A stretch of DNA of 64,000 bases from the NCBI GenBank assembly GCA_011391085.1, contig JAABRD010000011.1, positions 1-64,000 of the forward strand. The letters run 5' to 3'. Under the pieces are notes generated by a model. The model ran no database searches. It was not told where the DNA came from and worked only from the letters and a program-made list of their open reading frames with translations. Below are positions 39,601 through 48,602 of this stretch, piece by piece (the stretch's first letter is position 1; the number at the start of each line of letters is the position of its first letter). Source of the DNA: Thiotrichaceae bacterium. Its GTDB lineage: Bacteria; Pseudomonadota; Gammaproteobacteria; Beggiatoales; Beggiatoaceae. Both the position numbers and the translations under genes were made by a program.

Positions 39601-42494
39601 CCCGCTTGGCTAGGGGTGAACACGCAAGGTTGCGGTTCGCCACCAGAAGTCGCTTGACAAGTGCTTTCTGACACCCATTCTTCTTGATACTGAGTCAAAT
39701 AAGCATTGCCGGCCCCCTTGACGCGGGCTGCTTTGATGTCTAGTCGTTCGATTTTGGCTTGAATTGGGGTGCCGGTGACAGGATTGCCCTGTTCATCTAC
39801 GACTATCATCAACACTTTAGCCTCTTGCCCGGCGGTTAGAAGCCAACTGGTTTCCTGAAGTCCGACAAATCGATCGCGTCCCACATAGCGGGCCGTGGTA
39901 CGATTGGTAACGTCTTTGCCGCGGTCATCACGAACCGCACTTTCGACTAGCAGTTTGCCATATAACACTTTGGATTCTGGCAAGGTAAAAGTCGTTTGCC
40001 ATTGCCCTTTGTCATCGACGCGGGATTCGGTGGAATAGACGGTTTCATCATTGATATTTTCCACTTGGGTGTCAAAGAGGAACCCTTTCACCTGGGGATG
40101 CGAAGAGGAGAAGTGTTCTTGACTGAGAATCGCATTGACTTTCGCTTGGGCATTGGCATAAGGACCACCAGCATGTAAATTGGCAGTGGTGTCAATCTGC
40201 ACCTGTTCACCCAATTTGAACAGTTCCCCATTCAACACGGTTTGAACGCGGAAAGGAGACGGAGTGAAGTCACTGACTAACACACGCATCGGTTGCCATA
40301 AAATGTCAGTGAATTTCGCCTTTAAGTTGAAATTGTACCAACCGACGGCAGCCGTTTTGGGAATGGTAAATTCTCCGGCAAACGTCCCAAATTCGGACAA
40401 GGAGAAGTCTTTTTCGGTATGAATAACATCTCCCTTGGGGTCTAGCACTTCCAAGGTATAATGGTCTGTGGGAGGCGCCACAAAGGCTTCATTGCTTTGG
40501 TCGCGCACGAAGAGTTTGTATTGCACAGTGTCACCGACTTTATAAACCCCTTGGGCCGTGGTGCCCCAGGTATGGATATGGCCATATTGAGGACGTTGAT
40601 AGGGATAGAAAGCATCTTCGCCAGACATGAGGTCATACATTTGCACCGTGAAGTTGTAATCCAAAGGCAACAGGGCTACCGCCTCGTTTTTTTGACAATG
40701 GACAAACAAACGGGGTTTGTCATTGCCATAACTTCCAGAAAAATCCAATTTAGGGTCTAGTTCCTTGGTGCCGGGTAACTTGGCCAAGCCGTGGTCATCA
40801 GTGGTGGCCGACGCAAGTGAGGCTGGCAGTTCCTTCTTGACACCATAATCATCCTTATACAACGAGACGTTTACACCACTGACAGGTAATCCCGTGGCAA
40901 AGTGAGTCACCCAAACGAGAGTGTTGTGATGGCCCACTTTAGCATGAATGTGGAAGGGTGTGACTTGACTGAAGAACCAATTCTGCCCTTTGGCATTCTC
41001 ATTGTTCACATCTGGGTTAGTGACAAAGTAACCTTGCACAATGCCAGCGGAGTTAGGTAGTAAGTCGCGCATCCCTAACGGCATTTTGAAGGCAACATCG
41101 CGCACTTTGGGGACGGTCAACGTCTTCTTTTGCGGCTTGCCCCACCCCGTGGCGGTCAAGACGTTGTAGTTGAGAGTCACTTTATCTAAGTTCGTTACAT
41201 ACAGCGGCAGTTCACTGTCCACGCCCGTTTCCAGCACCGCGAAATCATGTTCAAACACATGTTTGGGGGACCGGTGGTCGGTGGCAAAGGCCAAGTCAAT
41301 GGGTTCTGCTAAGGAACGTCCAAATTCGTCTTGAAACGCTTTGGGGTCTTTACTCTTGAGTTGATAAACCTCGTAGGCTTTCAGAATTTCTGGAAACCAG
41401 ACTTCATACGTGTCTCCTTGACTATGAGAATTGCCCAGGCGAGACCGACCGGTTTGCCCTTCCCAAGGGTTATAGTCGGTGCGTCCTCCCGCTAAATCTG
41501 GGGTGATGGAGAGATGATTTTTCACCACTTCATCTAACACGGGACTGGAGAACATTAAAGCGGCACCAGACACGGGGTCGCAACGGGTAGTCCATTCTTC
41601 ATCAGACGTGGTGATCACTTCCACACCTTTGAGGGAAGTGCATTTGACCCCCACGAATTGAAATTTTGGGAAAGTGGCAAATTCTATTTCATCCCGTTCT
41701 TCCACTCCCGTTTCGGTCCCCTCTGGAGTTTGCAAACCGGGTTCAATTTTCAGTTTGATGAGGGAATCTGAAGGTAACGCGGTGTGCGGAGTGATCCACC
41801 AAGTGTCAGCCACTTTTGGAGGAGAAGCAGGTGGTTTGGCAGACGCTGAACCATTTTCCGTTTCGCCTTCTTCAGGAGTCGTGGGGACCCATTCAGCTTT
41901 GACAGCCACTCGTTTGCCCTTGGCGGATTGCAGATAAAGGTGCTTTTTCACCGAAGTTTGAGTGACGGGCAAGTTAAAATGCACCTCAATGACCGGTGTT
42001 TCTGGCCCCTGCCAAGTTTGAAAAGAGGTATAGGAAACCGTCGGACGTTGCGTGATGAACTCGTGTTTAACCGCCTCCTCTAACGTCTTATGCGATTCGG
42101 TCTGAATCCCAGGACGCACTTCGATTTGATAATGCGTAGCCGTTTTCAGGGCCGTTTCATCACCTAATTCACAAGACAATGTGGAGGTATCTAGCCACCG
42201 CCATTGACATTGCAAGGTCGGCGTGATGGTGATAGGAATCTCACTGGCTTGTCGTTCCATTTTGCCCAAGGGCACGATGGGCTGATTGAAAGTAAAGACA
42301 ATTTGGCGTTCTGCCGAAACGTCTTCACCTTCGGGCGTAATCCGCGAGATTGAAAGCGGTTTTGATTTAGCAGAATCAGTTGCAGAGTTCTTTCCCGATT
42401 CCTTGATGGTTTCCTCCATCGCTAACGCGGGTGACGGAGTAAATAGCCAGCTACTGAGTAGAATGGCCGATAAGGTAAATATATGGTGTTTCAT
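36642..42494 (-). CDS. Bacterial alpha-2-macroglobulin with thioester
   Basis: This large (1950-residue) periplasmic protease-trapping protein has a signal peptide (MKHHIFTLSAILLSSWLFTP..ALA) without a lipobox Cys, so it is probably soluble rather than a lipoprotein. Many macroglobulin beta-domains follow; an MG2-type domain lies near residue 665 (YKLFVRDQSNEAF). The A2M domain (about 1220-1290) contains SYWNPSLRPDAEGKVQIQF and VPDNLTGWRVLAMAVTP. The thioester motif CWEQ in YPYACWEQKLSKG (about 1435) precedes the alpha-toroid, and MG10-like strands end the protein. The usual neighbour, penicillin-binding protein 1C, is missing. The role in trapping foreign proteases is known for the family; the target here is unknown. 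Confidence 0.92.
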   Translation of the reverse strand: MKHHIFTLSAILLSSWLFTPSPALAMEETIKESGKNSATDSAKSKPLSISRITPEGEDVSAERQIVFTFNQPIVPLGKMERQASEIPITITPTLQCQWRWLDTSTLSCELGDETALKTATHYQIEVRPGIQTESHKTLEEAVKHEFITQRPTVSYTSFQTWQGPETPVIEVHFNLPVTQTSVKKHLYLQSAKGKRVAVKAEWVPTTPEEGETENGSASAKPPASPPKVADTWWITPHTALPSDSLIKLKIEPGLQTPEGTETGVEERDEIEFATFPKFQFVGVKCTSLKGVEVITTSDEEWTTRCDPVSGAALMFSSPVLDEVVKNHLSITPDLAGGRTDYNPWEGQTGRSRLGNSHSQGDTYEVWFPEILKAYEVYQLKSKDPKAFQDEFGRSLAEPIDLAFATDHRSPKHVFEHDFAVLETGVDSELPLYVTNLDKVTLNYNVLTATGWGKPQKKTLTVPKVRDVAFKMPLGMRDLLPNSAGIVQGYFVTNPDVNNENAKGQNWFFSQVTPFHIHAKVGHHNTLVWVTHFATGLPVSGVNVSLYKDDYGVKKELPASLASATTDDHGLAKLPGTKELDPKLDFSGSYGNDKPRLFVHCQKNEAVALLPLDYNFTVQMYDLMSGEDAFYPYQRPQYGHIHTWGTTAQGVYKVGDTVQYKLFVRDQSNEAFVAPPTDHYTLEVLDPKGDVIHTEKDFSLSEFGTFAGEFTIPKTAAVGWYNFNLKAKFTDILWQPMRVLVSDFTPSPFRVQTVLNGELFKLGEQVQIDTTANLHAGGPYANAQAKVNAILSQEHFSSSHPQVKGFLFDTQVENINDETVYSTESRVDDKGQWQTTFTLPESKVLYGKLLVESAVRDDRGKDVTNRTTARYVGRDRFVGLQETSWLLTAGQEAKVLMIVVDEQGNPVTGTPIQAKIERLDIKAARVKGAGNAYLTQYQEEWVSESTCQATSGGEPQPCVFTPSQAGDYKVTATLEDTHKRKHSTTLWQWAIGKGHVVWSQAPGNGLSMKAEQESYKVGETARYLIKNPFPGAYALITVERFGTIKSWVKKLETSAELIEIPVEPDYVPGFFVSVTVMSPRVDKPIDQDQVDLGKPAFRMGYAKTMVKDPYKELTVDIHSDKPEYRPGEQVTVNLQVQTRQGNLPDQPVELAVSVLDEAVFDLISQGRSYFDPYTGFYTLDDLDIANYSLLLKLVGRQKFEKKGANAGGDGGMGPDMRSVFKYVSYWNPSLRPDAEGKVQIQFKVPDNLTGWRVLAMAVTPTDRMGLGEGNFKVNQPIEIRPVLPNQLLSGDSFQAGFNIMNRTDKVQMLTVTLDAKGPVEILDTTKTTQALTAEPFKRYNLWLPLQTNKAGAIELQVTAKAGELQDGLRKTLEVRKRRVLDTAATYGTTKNDEVTESIAFPSDIHPDVGGLSVTTAPTVIGNVDGAFKYMRDYPYACWEQKLSKGTMASHYQNLLAYLPEHLSWPESKTLSNETLELATEYQAPNGGMAFWIPQDDHVSPYLSAYTALAFNWLRDSKYHIPETVENSLHEYLLKMLRQDVMPNFYTKGMVGSVRAVALAALAKHEKIARADLTRYQSHLKQMDLFGKAMFLSAALQVPNTDKMRTEVVKMILGSLNQTSGDISFQEKLDADYQHVLYSSVRTECAILSSLIKYDEVMQNDLVLDIPVKLMRNLTKARKTRGEWANTQENMFCMNALTDFARVYEKDAPEMTVRVFLADEKLGETQFDDVKNPPMIFNHAMTPSDPGRKTEVKLEREGQGRVYYTFRLSYAPTEATATAVNAGMEINREYHVERNHQWTLLKSPMELKTGDLVRVDLYLSLPAPRYFVVVDDPVPGGLEPVNRDLATASQVDADKAEGQYAGGSFWFSHEDWRDYGIDFWSFYHKELRHHAARFFADYLPAGNYHLSYVAQAIAPGEFSVMPAHTEQMYEPEVYGNSVPAVLKVVRDPGADK

Positions 42495-42633
42495 AATATT
42501 ATTGAAGTACCTCTAGGTTGATTAAAGAATATCAGGGATAGTATGCTACTTTTTGACAAGAGACGCAAAATTTTTTTAGGATTTCAAAGAGACGGTAGTA
42601 ATGGTAATATGGGTAGAGGCAACAGAATTAAAG

Positions 42634-42768
42634 TTACGGTGGAAAAATTACGGTGGAAAAATTACGGTGGAAAAGTTACGGTGGAAAAGTTACGGTGGAA
42701 AAGTTACGGTGGAAAAGTTACGGTGGAAAAGTTACGGTGGAAAAGTTACGGTGGAAAAGTTACGGTGG
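42634..42768. repeat. 14-bp tandem repeat, ten copies
   Basis: The unit TTACGGTGGAAAAG (AAAAA in the first two copies) starts at 42634, 42648 and every 14 bp to 42760. The last copy runs into a GGCTTCAGCC-family repeat through TTACGGTGGACTGG. It is upstream of the divergent alpha-2-macroglobulin gene and of the DUF2269 gene. Confidence 0.9.
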
Positions 42769-42985
42769 ACTGGAGGCTTCAGCCGGAGATGGTGGCCCGT
42801 GATTTAATCATGTTCCACTGCCACCGGCTAAAGCCTCTAGTCCACCGGAGATTGTGGCCCGTGATTTAATCATGTTCCGCCCCCACCGGCTAAAGCCTCT
42901 AGTCCACCTGTATTTTAATTTCGGGGGCGGTTTTCCTTAACTTAATGGCATTGCGGCTAAAGCCTCTAGTTCCTCGGCGCTGTCA
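42769..42985. repeat. GGCTAAAGCC-family cluster
   Basis: Three inverted-orientation units CCGGCTAAAGCCTCTAGTCC (near 42822, 42886 and 42953) and one plus-orientation unit (42770). Two copies of GAGATGGTGGCCCGTGATTT-like sequence form a 60-bp direct repeat between them. Confidence 0.7.
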
Positions 42986-43051
42986 TACCACAGGCGTTGG
43001 CCTCCCATCGATGCTTTTCATACAATACAACAACACAACAACCATTGAAAT

Positions 43052-43642
43052 ATGACTTACACACTACTAAAATTTATTCATCTACTCGGTGCCATTCTGA
43101 TGGGTGGCGGCTTGATTGGCGTCTGGGTGTCAGATTTACATTCTCGTCAACTGCGCGAATTGAACCTATTCGCCGAAACGGTCCGCAACATCGCCATTTT
43201 TTATGACGGTGTCGTGGTGCCTGGCGCATTACTGCTACTGGTATCGGGGACCTGGATGGTGACAGCGTTTTTGGGAGGCTGGGATTTCATATACATCCCC
43301 TGGCTAAACGGAATGATAATTTTGTTCATGTTGGAGTTTATCGAAGGAAACGTTATCACCCGTTTATATTTTATGAAACTTCGGCGGCTTACTCAAGAAG
43401 CTTTGCAGGTGGGAAAATTCACGCCGGCTTTGGAAGCTGCCAGAGGTGAGTCTCTTCCAACGTTTACCCATTTTCTCGATTTACCGGTTCTGTTTCTCAT
43501 CGTTGCATTAGGTGCTATCAGACCCGACTCCTGGATGTTATTTACAGTGGGTTCGCTGTTGGCGGTGCTGATTGCAATGGCATTGACGTTTTATATCCCT
43601 AGACTGTATCCGTGGGGGACAGTTGCTAAACTGTCGAATTAG
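43052..43642 (+). CDS. DUF2269-family integral membrane protein
   Basis: The 196-residue protein has about five TM helices. It begins with TLLKFIHLLGAILMGGGLIGVW, which holds the conserved His of the family. Other membrane segments are GVVVPGALLLLVSGTWMV, PWLNGMIILFMLEFIEGN and LDLPVLFLIVALGAI, and the protein ends at a basic tail. The family (PF10027) is widespread and of unknown function; the N-terminal His resembles ligands in small cytochrome-like membrane proteins, but no heme motif is certain. It is alone and plus-oriented, with no visible operon partner. Confidence 0.75.
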   Translation: MTYTLLKFIHLLGAILMGGGLIGVWVSDLHSRQLRELNLFAETVRNIAIFYDGVVVPGALLLLVSGTWMVTAFLGGWDFIYIPWLNGMIILFMLEFIEGNVITRLYFMKLRRLTQEALQVGKFTPALEAARGESLPTFTHFLDLPVLFLIVALGAIRPDSWMLFTVGSLLAVLIAMALTFYIPRLYPWGTVAKLSN

Positions 43643-43764
43643 AACATCTGGGAGGTGAGACACCTTTGGGGAACGTTTCTAAGCGCGTGAGACGTTTCCT
43701 ACTGTAACTGATTACCAAACCATTTGCGTCAATCTTGATTTAATCGATCTTTTATAAACATGGT

Positions 43765-46700
43765 ATGATTAACGACAATCCCATCCTCAACAATCCTTAT
43801 CAAGAACCGCAACGTCATTACGCCACCTCATTAAATGGCGAATTGGACTATGCCCAGGTGCGTAAAGGACGACGTATTTTTGACCCCCATACCTTGGGGC
43901 AATCCATGCCCGTGCGGCAGCAGAAAACGAATTTATTTGAAGTCAATGACTATGCCCAACAGTATCAAACCCATTTAATCAATCTAGTCCGACGTGAAGT
44001 GGGGGCGTGGCGCACGGCGCAATATCCGCAGACGACGCGAGTGACTAAGGAACTATTAACTTTTTGGTTTCTCGATGCACAACGGGTGGGGGAGAAGCAA
44101 CTGTTTTTTGCCCAACAAGAAGCGATTGAAACGGCGATTTGGTTAACCGAAGTGGCGGCTAAATCTAATCCTGGACACAATATTTTGAGACTGTTAGAGG
44201 AGGCCCGCAAACAGGAGGATAGTCAGGCGGGATTGCCTCGCATGGCTTTTAAAATGGCCACTGGAACCGGCAAAACAGTGGTGATGGCGGCGTTGATTTT
44301 GTACCACTTTTTTAATCGGCAAGCATATCGGCAAGACACTCGTTTTGCCGACTACTTTTTGCTAATCGCCCCAGGGATTACCATCAAAGAACGCTTGGGC
44401 GTATTGTATGTTGATACCTTGCATAAAAAAATCAGTGGTCAAATTCAAGATTACTATCGGCTACGTTATCTCGTCCCCCGTCATTATGACCAAACCTTAG
44501 AAAGTTTAAATGCGCGGCTAGTGATTACCAATTATCACAATTTTGAATTGCGGGCGTTACAGGGCAACAAGCGCAGTCCGTTTGATGGGAAGTTAGATAA
44601 AACAGGGCGTAAAGTGGAAGCGAAAGAAGACCGTGCGCAAATGATGAAACGGGTGTTGGGGAAGTTTAGAAAAGATACCCGCTTGTTGATTTTAAATGAC
44701 GAAGCCCATCATTGTTATTTGCCAAAACAAGCGGGGAGAAATACGGAGGAGGAAAATAGCAAGACGGAAAATGACCGGGCCGCAGTTTGGTTTACGGGGT
44801 TGCGAGAGATTGCGCAACGGTTTAAAGTGCAAGCGGTGTATGATTTAAGTGCCACTCCCTATTATCTGAGTGGTTCCGGGTATGAACCCTATACGCTGTT
44901 TCCCTGGGTGGTCACCGATTTTGGGTTGATTGAAGCGATTGAATCCGGCTTGGTGAAGATTCCATTTTTACCTGAAACCGATGACACGCAACAGTTGGAA
45001 ACGCCGGTGTTGCGTAATTTGTATGAACATGTGAAAACTCATTTACCGCGTAAAGGTCAACAGAAACGGCGTAAAGAAGCGGAAGCCAAAGACCAGAATG
45101 TGGATGAACTTGCCCCTAACATTCCAGAGTTAGTGAAGAATGCGTTGGACCAGTTTTATGGTCACTATGAGAAGGAATTTAAATCGATTCGCGGCTTACT
45201 GGACAGCCCACCGGTGCTGATCGTCGTGTGTAACAATACTTCGGTGTCGAAAGAGATTTATAAGCATCTTGCCGGTTATGAAAAAACGTCTGCCGACGGG
45301 AATGTGACCGAAGTCATCCCAGGGCAATATGAATTGTTTTCTAATTTTCACTCCACCACGCGCCAAGCGTTGCCCCGGCCGCGGACTTTGCTGATTGATT
45401 CCGATGCGTTGGAAAATGCCGACCATATCAACGAGGAGTTTAAACAAGTCTTTGCCGTGGAGTTGGAAAGATTTAAGCAAGAATATCGCTTGCGCCATCC
45501 GGAGAAGTCCGTGGATAATATCACCGAAGCCGAAATTTTACGGGAAGTGGTCAATACAGTGGGTAAAAAAGGACTGTTAGGGGCCGAAGTTCGTTGCGTG
45601 GTGTCCGTGTCCATGTTGACGGAAGGCTGGGATTCGCAAACGGTGACGCATATCATGGGGTTGCGGGCGTTTGGATCGCAATTGTTATGTGAACAAGTCG
45701 CCGGGCGGGCGTTGCGGCGGAAGAATTACGTGTTAGGTCAGTTTACGATTCCAGATGAACGGGGAAAATTGATCAAAATTGACACGTTTGCCCCTGAATA
45801 TGCCTATATCATTGGGGTGCCGTTTAAACTGTTTAAAGTGGGAACTGGGGTGGAAACGTATATCCCTGACCATGAGACTCACGCCGTGTATGCCCTACCA
45901 AATCGGCAAGCGCATTATGAAATCACGTTTCCCAGTGTCATCGGTTATCGGATTGAAACCTCGGCAGAAGAGTTGACCGCTGATTTTTCCCAAGTGGAGA
46001 ATTTTATCATTGACGGGTCACGGTTCCCCACGGAAACGGTGTTACAGAGTGCCTTTTCGGCGCAAGAGGAGAAGTTGACATTGGTAGCCGTGTTAGAAAA
46101 ACGTGACCAGGAGATTATTTACCATCTCACTCGTTACTTGTTGAAATTTTATTATTGTGATGACGATGGGAATCCCAAGTTTTATCAATTCCACGCCTTG
46201 AAAAAGATTGTGAGTGAGTGGTATGCCACGAAAATTCATTTGTTGGGTATCACGAAACCAGACCATCAGAAGTTGGTCTATTTCTCCGATGTCAAGGCCG
46301 TCTGCGATAGCATTATGAAAGGGATTCGGGCCGCGAATCGTGATTCATCACGAGTCTTGCCGGTGTTAAATTACTATAATCCGCTGGGGAGTAGTCAACA
46401 TGTGCATGGTAGCACCACGCGACTGGTGTATCCAACGGTGAAAAGTCACGTCAATCTAGTGGTTGCAGATACAGATAATTGGGAACAAATTGCGGCCAAG
46501 ACGTTGGAGGAAATAGAGGAAGTGGAAGCGTATGTGAAGAATGCGTATTTGGGGTTTGCCATTCCTTATGTCAGTGCCGGTAAGGACCGCTGGTATTATC
46601 CAGATTTCATCGCCCGGTGTCGACGGAAGGACACGGGGGAGGTGAAAAATTTGGTGATTGAAATTACCGGCATGAATCAAGACAAGGCTGAGAAGCGTTG

Positions 46701-46836
46701 GACTATGGAGAATTATTGGTTACCTGCGGTGAATACAATTCGTGCGAAGTATCAGATGGAGAAGTGGGAATTTATTGACATTGCAAATGATATTCGGGAT
46801 ATTAAGAACCGGTTGGTGGAGAAGATTTATCAATGA
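43765..46836 (+). CDS. Type III-like restriction enzyme: DEAD/DEAH helicase with C-terminal nuclease (BPTD_3080-type)
   Basis: The protein has 1023 residues. The helicase core has Walker A in [15 protein letters not shown] (about 170), DEAH in [14 protein letters not shown] (about 315), [15 protein letters not shown] (motif III, about 365) and a motif VI-like [15 protein letters not shown] (about 645). Near the C-terminus [11 protein letters not shown]...NLVIEITGM gives a PD...ExT pattern that fits a PD-(D/E)XK nuclease. This layout matches Res subunits and the BPTD_3080 family. A modification methylase normally partners such proteins, but none is adjacent. The nearest is at 30.9 kb; the downstream genes are unrecognised small proteins. 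Confidence 0.82.
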   Translation: MINDNPILNNPYQEPQRHYATSLNGELDYAQVRKGRRIFDPHTLGQSMPVRQQKTNLFEVNDYAQQYQTHLINLVRREVGAWRTAQYPQTTRVTKELLTFWFLDAQRVGEKQLFFAQQEAIETAIWLTEVAAKSNPGHNILRLLEEARKQEDSQAGLPRMAFKMATGTGKTVVMAALILYHFFNRQAYRQDTRFADYFLLIAPGITIKERLGVLYVDTLHKKISGQIQDYYRLRYLVPRHYDQTLESLNARLVITNYHNFELRALQGNKRSPFDGKLDKTGRKVEAKEDRAQMMKRVLGKFRKDTRLLILNDEAHHCYLPKQAGRNTEEENSKTENDRAAVWFTGLREIAQRFKVQAVYDLSATPYYLSGSGYEPYTLFPWVVTDFGLIEAIESGLVKIPFLPETDDTQQLETPVLRNLYEHVKTHLPRKGQQKRRKEAEAKDQNVDELAPNIPELVKNALDQFYGHYEKEFKSIRGLLDSPPVLIVVCNNTSVSKEIYKHLAGYEKTSADGNVTEVIPGQYELFSNFHSTTRQALPRPRTLLIDSDALENADHINEEFKQVFAVELERFKQEYRLRHPEKSVDNITEAEILREVVNTVGKKGLLGAEVRCVVSVSMLTEGWDSQTVTHIMGLRAFGSQLLCEQVAGRALRRKNYVLGQFTIPDERGKLIKIDTFAPEYAYIIGVPFKLFKVGTGVETYIPDHETHAVYALPNRQAHYEITFPSVIGYRIETSAEELTADFSQVENFIIDGSRFPTETVLQSAFSAQEEKLTLVAVLEKRDQEIIYHLTRYLLKFYYCDDDGNPKFYQFHALKKIVSEWYATKIHLLGITKPDHQKLVYFSDVKAVCDSIMKGIRAANRDSSRVLPVLNYYNPLGSSQHVHGSTTRLVYPTVKSHVNLVVADTDNWEQIAAKTLEEIEEVEAYVKNAYLGFAIPYVSAGKDRWYYPDFIARCRRKDTGEVKNLVIEITGMNQDKAEKRWTMENYWLPAVNTIRAKYQMEKWEFIDIANDIRDIKNRLVEKIYQ

Positions 46837-46843
46837 CCTGGAG

Positions 46844-46898
46844 TCCAAATCTGGAGTCCAAATCTTCAGATTTGGACAACTCCAAATTTAAAAATTTG
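46844..46898. repeat. GGAGTCCAAATC palindrome
   Basis: GGAGTCCAAATCT and the inverse AGATTTGGACAACTCC follow the restriction gene stop by a few bases. It is a member of the GGAGT...ACTCC family with an AT-type core and may act as a terminator. Confidence 0.55.
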
Positions 46899-47062
46899 GG
46901 TAGTGATGCGATGTGGGTGTACTGTCTGAACTCTGATTAGAATGATTTTCAGATAGACTATGATTAGTCAAGCCGCCTGTCATAGCCCTCATTTAATCAT
47001 ATAAATCACAGTTCAAGACGAAGAGAAACCGCACGATATTTCACCCAGATTGCATCACTACC
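46899..47062 (+). mobile_element. MITE-like element, copy 4 (long form)
   Basis: The 164-bp element begins GGTAGTGATGCGATGTGGGT and ends with the inverse. Its interior matches copy 2 closely, including CTGTCTGAACTCTGATTAG and TTTAATCAT. The flanks AAAATTTG/AATTAAAT do not form a convincing duplication. It ends 21 bp before the next start codon and 10 bp before its AAGGAG. Confidence 0.75.
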
Positions 47063-47083
47063 AATTAAATTAAGGAGACTTTT

Positions 47084-47446
47084 ATGCAAACCATTGCGTT
47101 TGAAATACAACCCATGAATGGCTGGATTCAAATTCCAGACACCTTTAAGGACTGGTATGATAAAGCCTTCAAGGTCATTTTACTCCGTGACGAGTCGCCC
47201 CAATCAGTTCCCCAGGTGGCGGCGGTCACTTTGATGCTGGAACGATCTGACGCACCTTCTGGCGATTCTGTGAGTCACCGGGGCACCCCGGAATTAACGG
47301 ATGAGGAAGTTGGATTAGAAGGCGAAGCCCTGGAGACGTTCCGAAAGCTTATGGCCATTTCCAAGCACTGCGCGGCTTTGCCGGACTTAGATACTCGTTC
47401 TCCAGACGAGATTTTAGGGTACAACGAGTATGGAGGGTTTGACTAA
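47084..47446 (+). CDS. Small antitoxin-like hypothetical protein
   Basis: The 120-residue protein starts MQTIAFEIQPMNGWIQIPD, with a beta-rich N-terminus (FKVILLRDE) and an acidic C-terminus ending SPDEILGYNEYGGFD. The DEILGY[DN]E[YFH]G end is common in small VapB-like antitoxins encoded just before PIN toxins. AAGGAG is the ribosome-binding site. No toxin follows directly: after the stop, an ATG gives only MVIEK before a stop, and the next gene is an unrecognised 168-residue protein 57 bp away. The antitoxin call is an inference from the C-terminal motif. Confidence 0.5.
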   Translation: MQTIAFEIQPMNGWIQIPDTFKDWYDKAFKVILLRDESPQSVPQVAAVTLMLERSDAPSGDSVSHRGTPELTDEEVGLEGEALETFRKLMAISKHCAALPDLDTRSPDEILGYNEYGGFD

Positions 47447-47503
47447 TGGTCATAGAGAAATGATTGGTGACCAACAGACTACTATAAGAGGTATTCAAAA
47501 AAT

Positions 47504-48010
47504 ATGACAGACCAGCAACCACAGTTGCCACCTGAACAACAGCAACAGCAACAACAACTTTATTTACAGCGCGTTTGGCAATTTTACACGCAAGTGCAGA
47601 ATTGGTTGCAAGATGACTTTGACTTTGCCCAAACTTATTCTGAAGTGACAGATAATACGGGTCAATATGTCGTGCCCGTGTTGTCTATTTTCAAAAAAGA
47701 CCTTCCCAAACCAGAAGGTGCCGTGGCGGATTTCTTCCCACAGGGTGCCTCGGTTTTCATGGGTGAAGGCTTGATTGACATCATTGGGAAGTTTGATAAG
47801 GAATGGGTTAAGTACATGTTGACCACTAGCGTACCCAAAGTGATGGACCGTACTGGACGAGAATATCCGTTGTTTAAGGGAATTGAACGGGAGGGGTGGT
47901 ATTGGATAGAAGAGAGCCGCCGAAACCGGGCGCATCTTCTGGATAAGAACCTCTGTTTAGAACTACTTGGTGTGGTAAGTGGCTATGAGTTCGAGTACAT
48001 TTCCCAATAA
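47504..48010 (+). CDS. Hypothetical protein with Gln-rich N-terminus
   Basis: The family was not recognised. The 168 residues start with a Gln/Pro tract (PEQQQQQQQLYLQRVWQFY), followed by a compact alpha/beta region (VVPVLSIFKKDLPKPEGAVA, EWVKYMLTTSVPKVMDRTGR) and end with a helical segment, CLELLGVVSGYEFEYISQ. There is no signal peptide or TM. Its 3' end overlaps the next gene by 26 bp, so the pair is translationally coupled. Confidence 0.55.
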   Translation: MTDQQPQLPPEQQQQQQQLYLQRVWQFYTQVQNWLQDDFDFAQTYSEVTDNTGQYVVPVLSIFKKDLPKPEGAVADFFPQGASVFMGEGLIDIIGKFDKEWVKYMLTTSVPKVMDRTGREYPLFKGIEREGWYWIEESRRNRAHLLDKNLCLELLGVVSGYEFEYISQ

Positions 48011-48602
48011 CCCGTTACCGCCCTTGTGGGAGACTTTTCAAACTCTGCAAGATGCCCTGAGAATGGCTAACAAGGCCGTTTCGACGGTGCGTTTGCGGGT
48101 GGCGGAAAAACCGGACTGTCAACACGAATTATTTAAGTATCAACAACACTTGCTTAACCACAATCGTGCTTTGCAGATTCCAGAACAGTCTAATGCGGCC
48201 AAATTAATTGAAGATGCCCAAAAGGAAAACCAGGATTTATTCATTTTGGGTTTATGGGCAGCTTTTGAACGGTTCTTGCGATCCTACTTACAGCATAAAG
48301 GGGAGGCGTTACAACAAACAGTCACTCCAACTACTTTGGCAAATTCTCTCTATCAGCATTTTGCCAAAGAGGTAGAGTATTGGAGACCTGCCGAAATGTT
48401 GGATTTTTTAAAGGATAGTTTATTTGCTATGGCGGAAGGTAGAAAGTTGATTGGGGTTGCTAAACAAGTTCTGGAATATCGAGATTGGGTCGCCCATGGG
48501 AAAAATCCTGGTAAACTGCCAGCCGCACCTGCTATCAAACCCAAAGATGTTTATGCGTGTTTAAATGAAATTGTCACCACTTTGTTAATGCACTATCCTT
48601 AA
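47985..48602 (+). CDS. HEPN-like helical protein
   Basis: The 205-residue protein is all-alpha by appearance. ATG at 47985 is preferred over GTG at 47979. A central FILGLWAAFERFLRSYL helix and a C-terminal LEYRDWVAHGKNPGKL give the R-x4-H motif (Arg-Asp-Trp-Val-Ala-His, about residue 170) of HEPN ribonuclease/nucleotidyltransferase-partner domains, where Arg and His are catalytic. HEPN proteins are frequent effectors in toxin-antitoxin and antiphage systems. The gene overlaps the upstream one by 26 bp and abuts the downstream frame (TAA then TTG), suggesting an operon. The HEPN assignment is by motif only. Confidence 0.6.
   Translation: MSSSTFPNNPLPPLWETFQTLQDALRMANKAVSTVRLRVAEKPDCQHELFKYQQHLLNHNRALQIPEQSNAAKLIEDAQKENQDLFILGLWAAFERFLRSYLQHKGEALQQTVTPTTLANSLYQHFAKEVEYWRPAEMLDFLKDSLFAMAEGRKLIGVAKQVLEYRDWVAHGKNPGKLPAAPAIKPKDVYACLNEIVTTLLMHYP

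Noticed and set aside
42634-42768. CRISPR or coding repeat
   Set aside because: The 14-bp units are directly adjacent with no spacers, and the period is not a multiple of three.
42543-42869. 108-codon frame across the tandem repeat
   Set aside because: It consists almost entirely of the 14-bp tandem repeat read in three phases; no protein signature.
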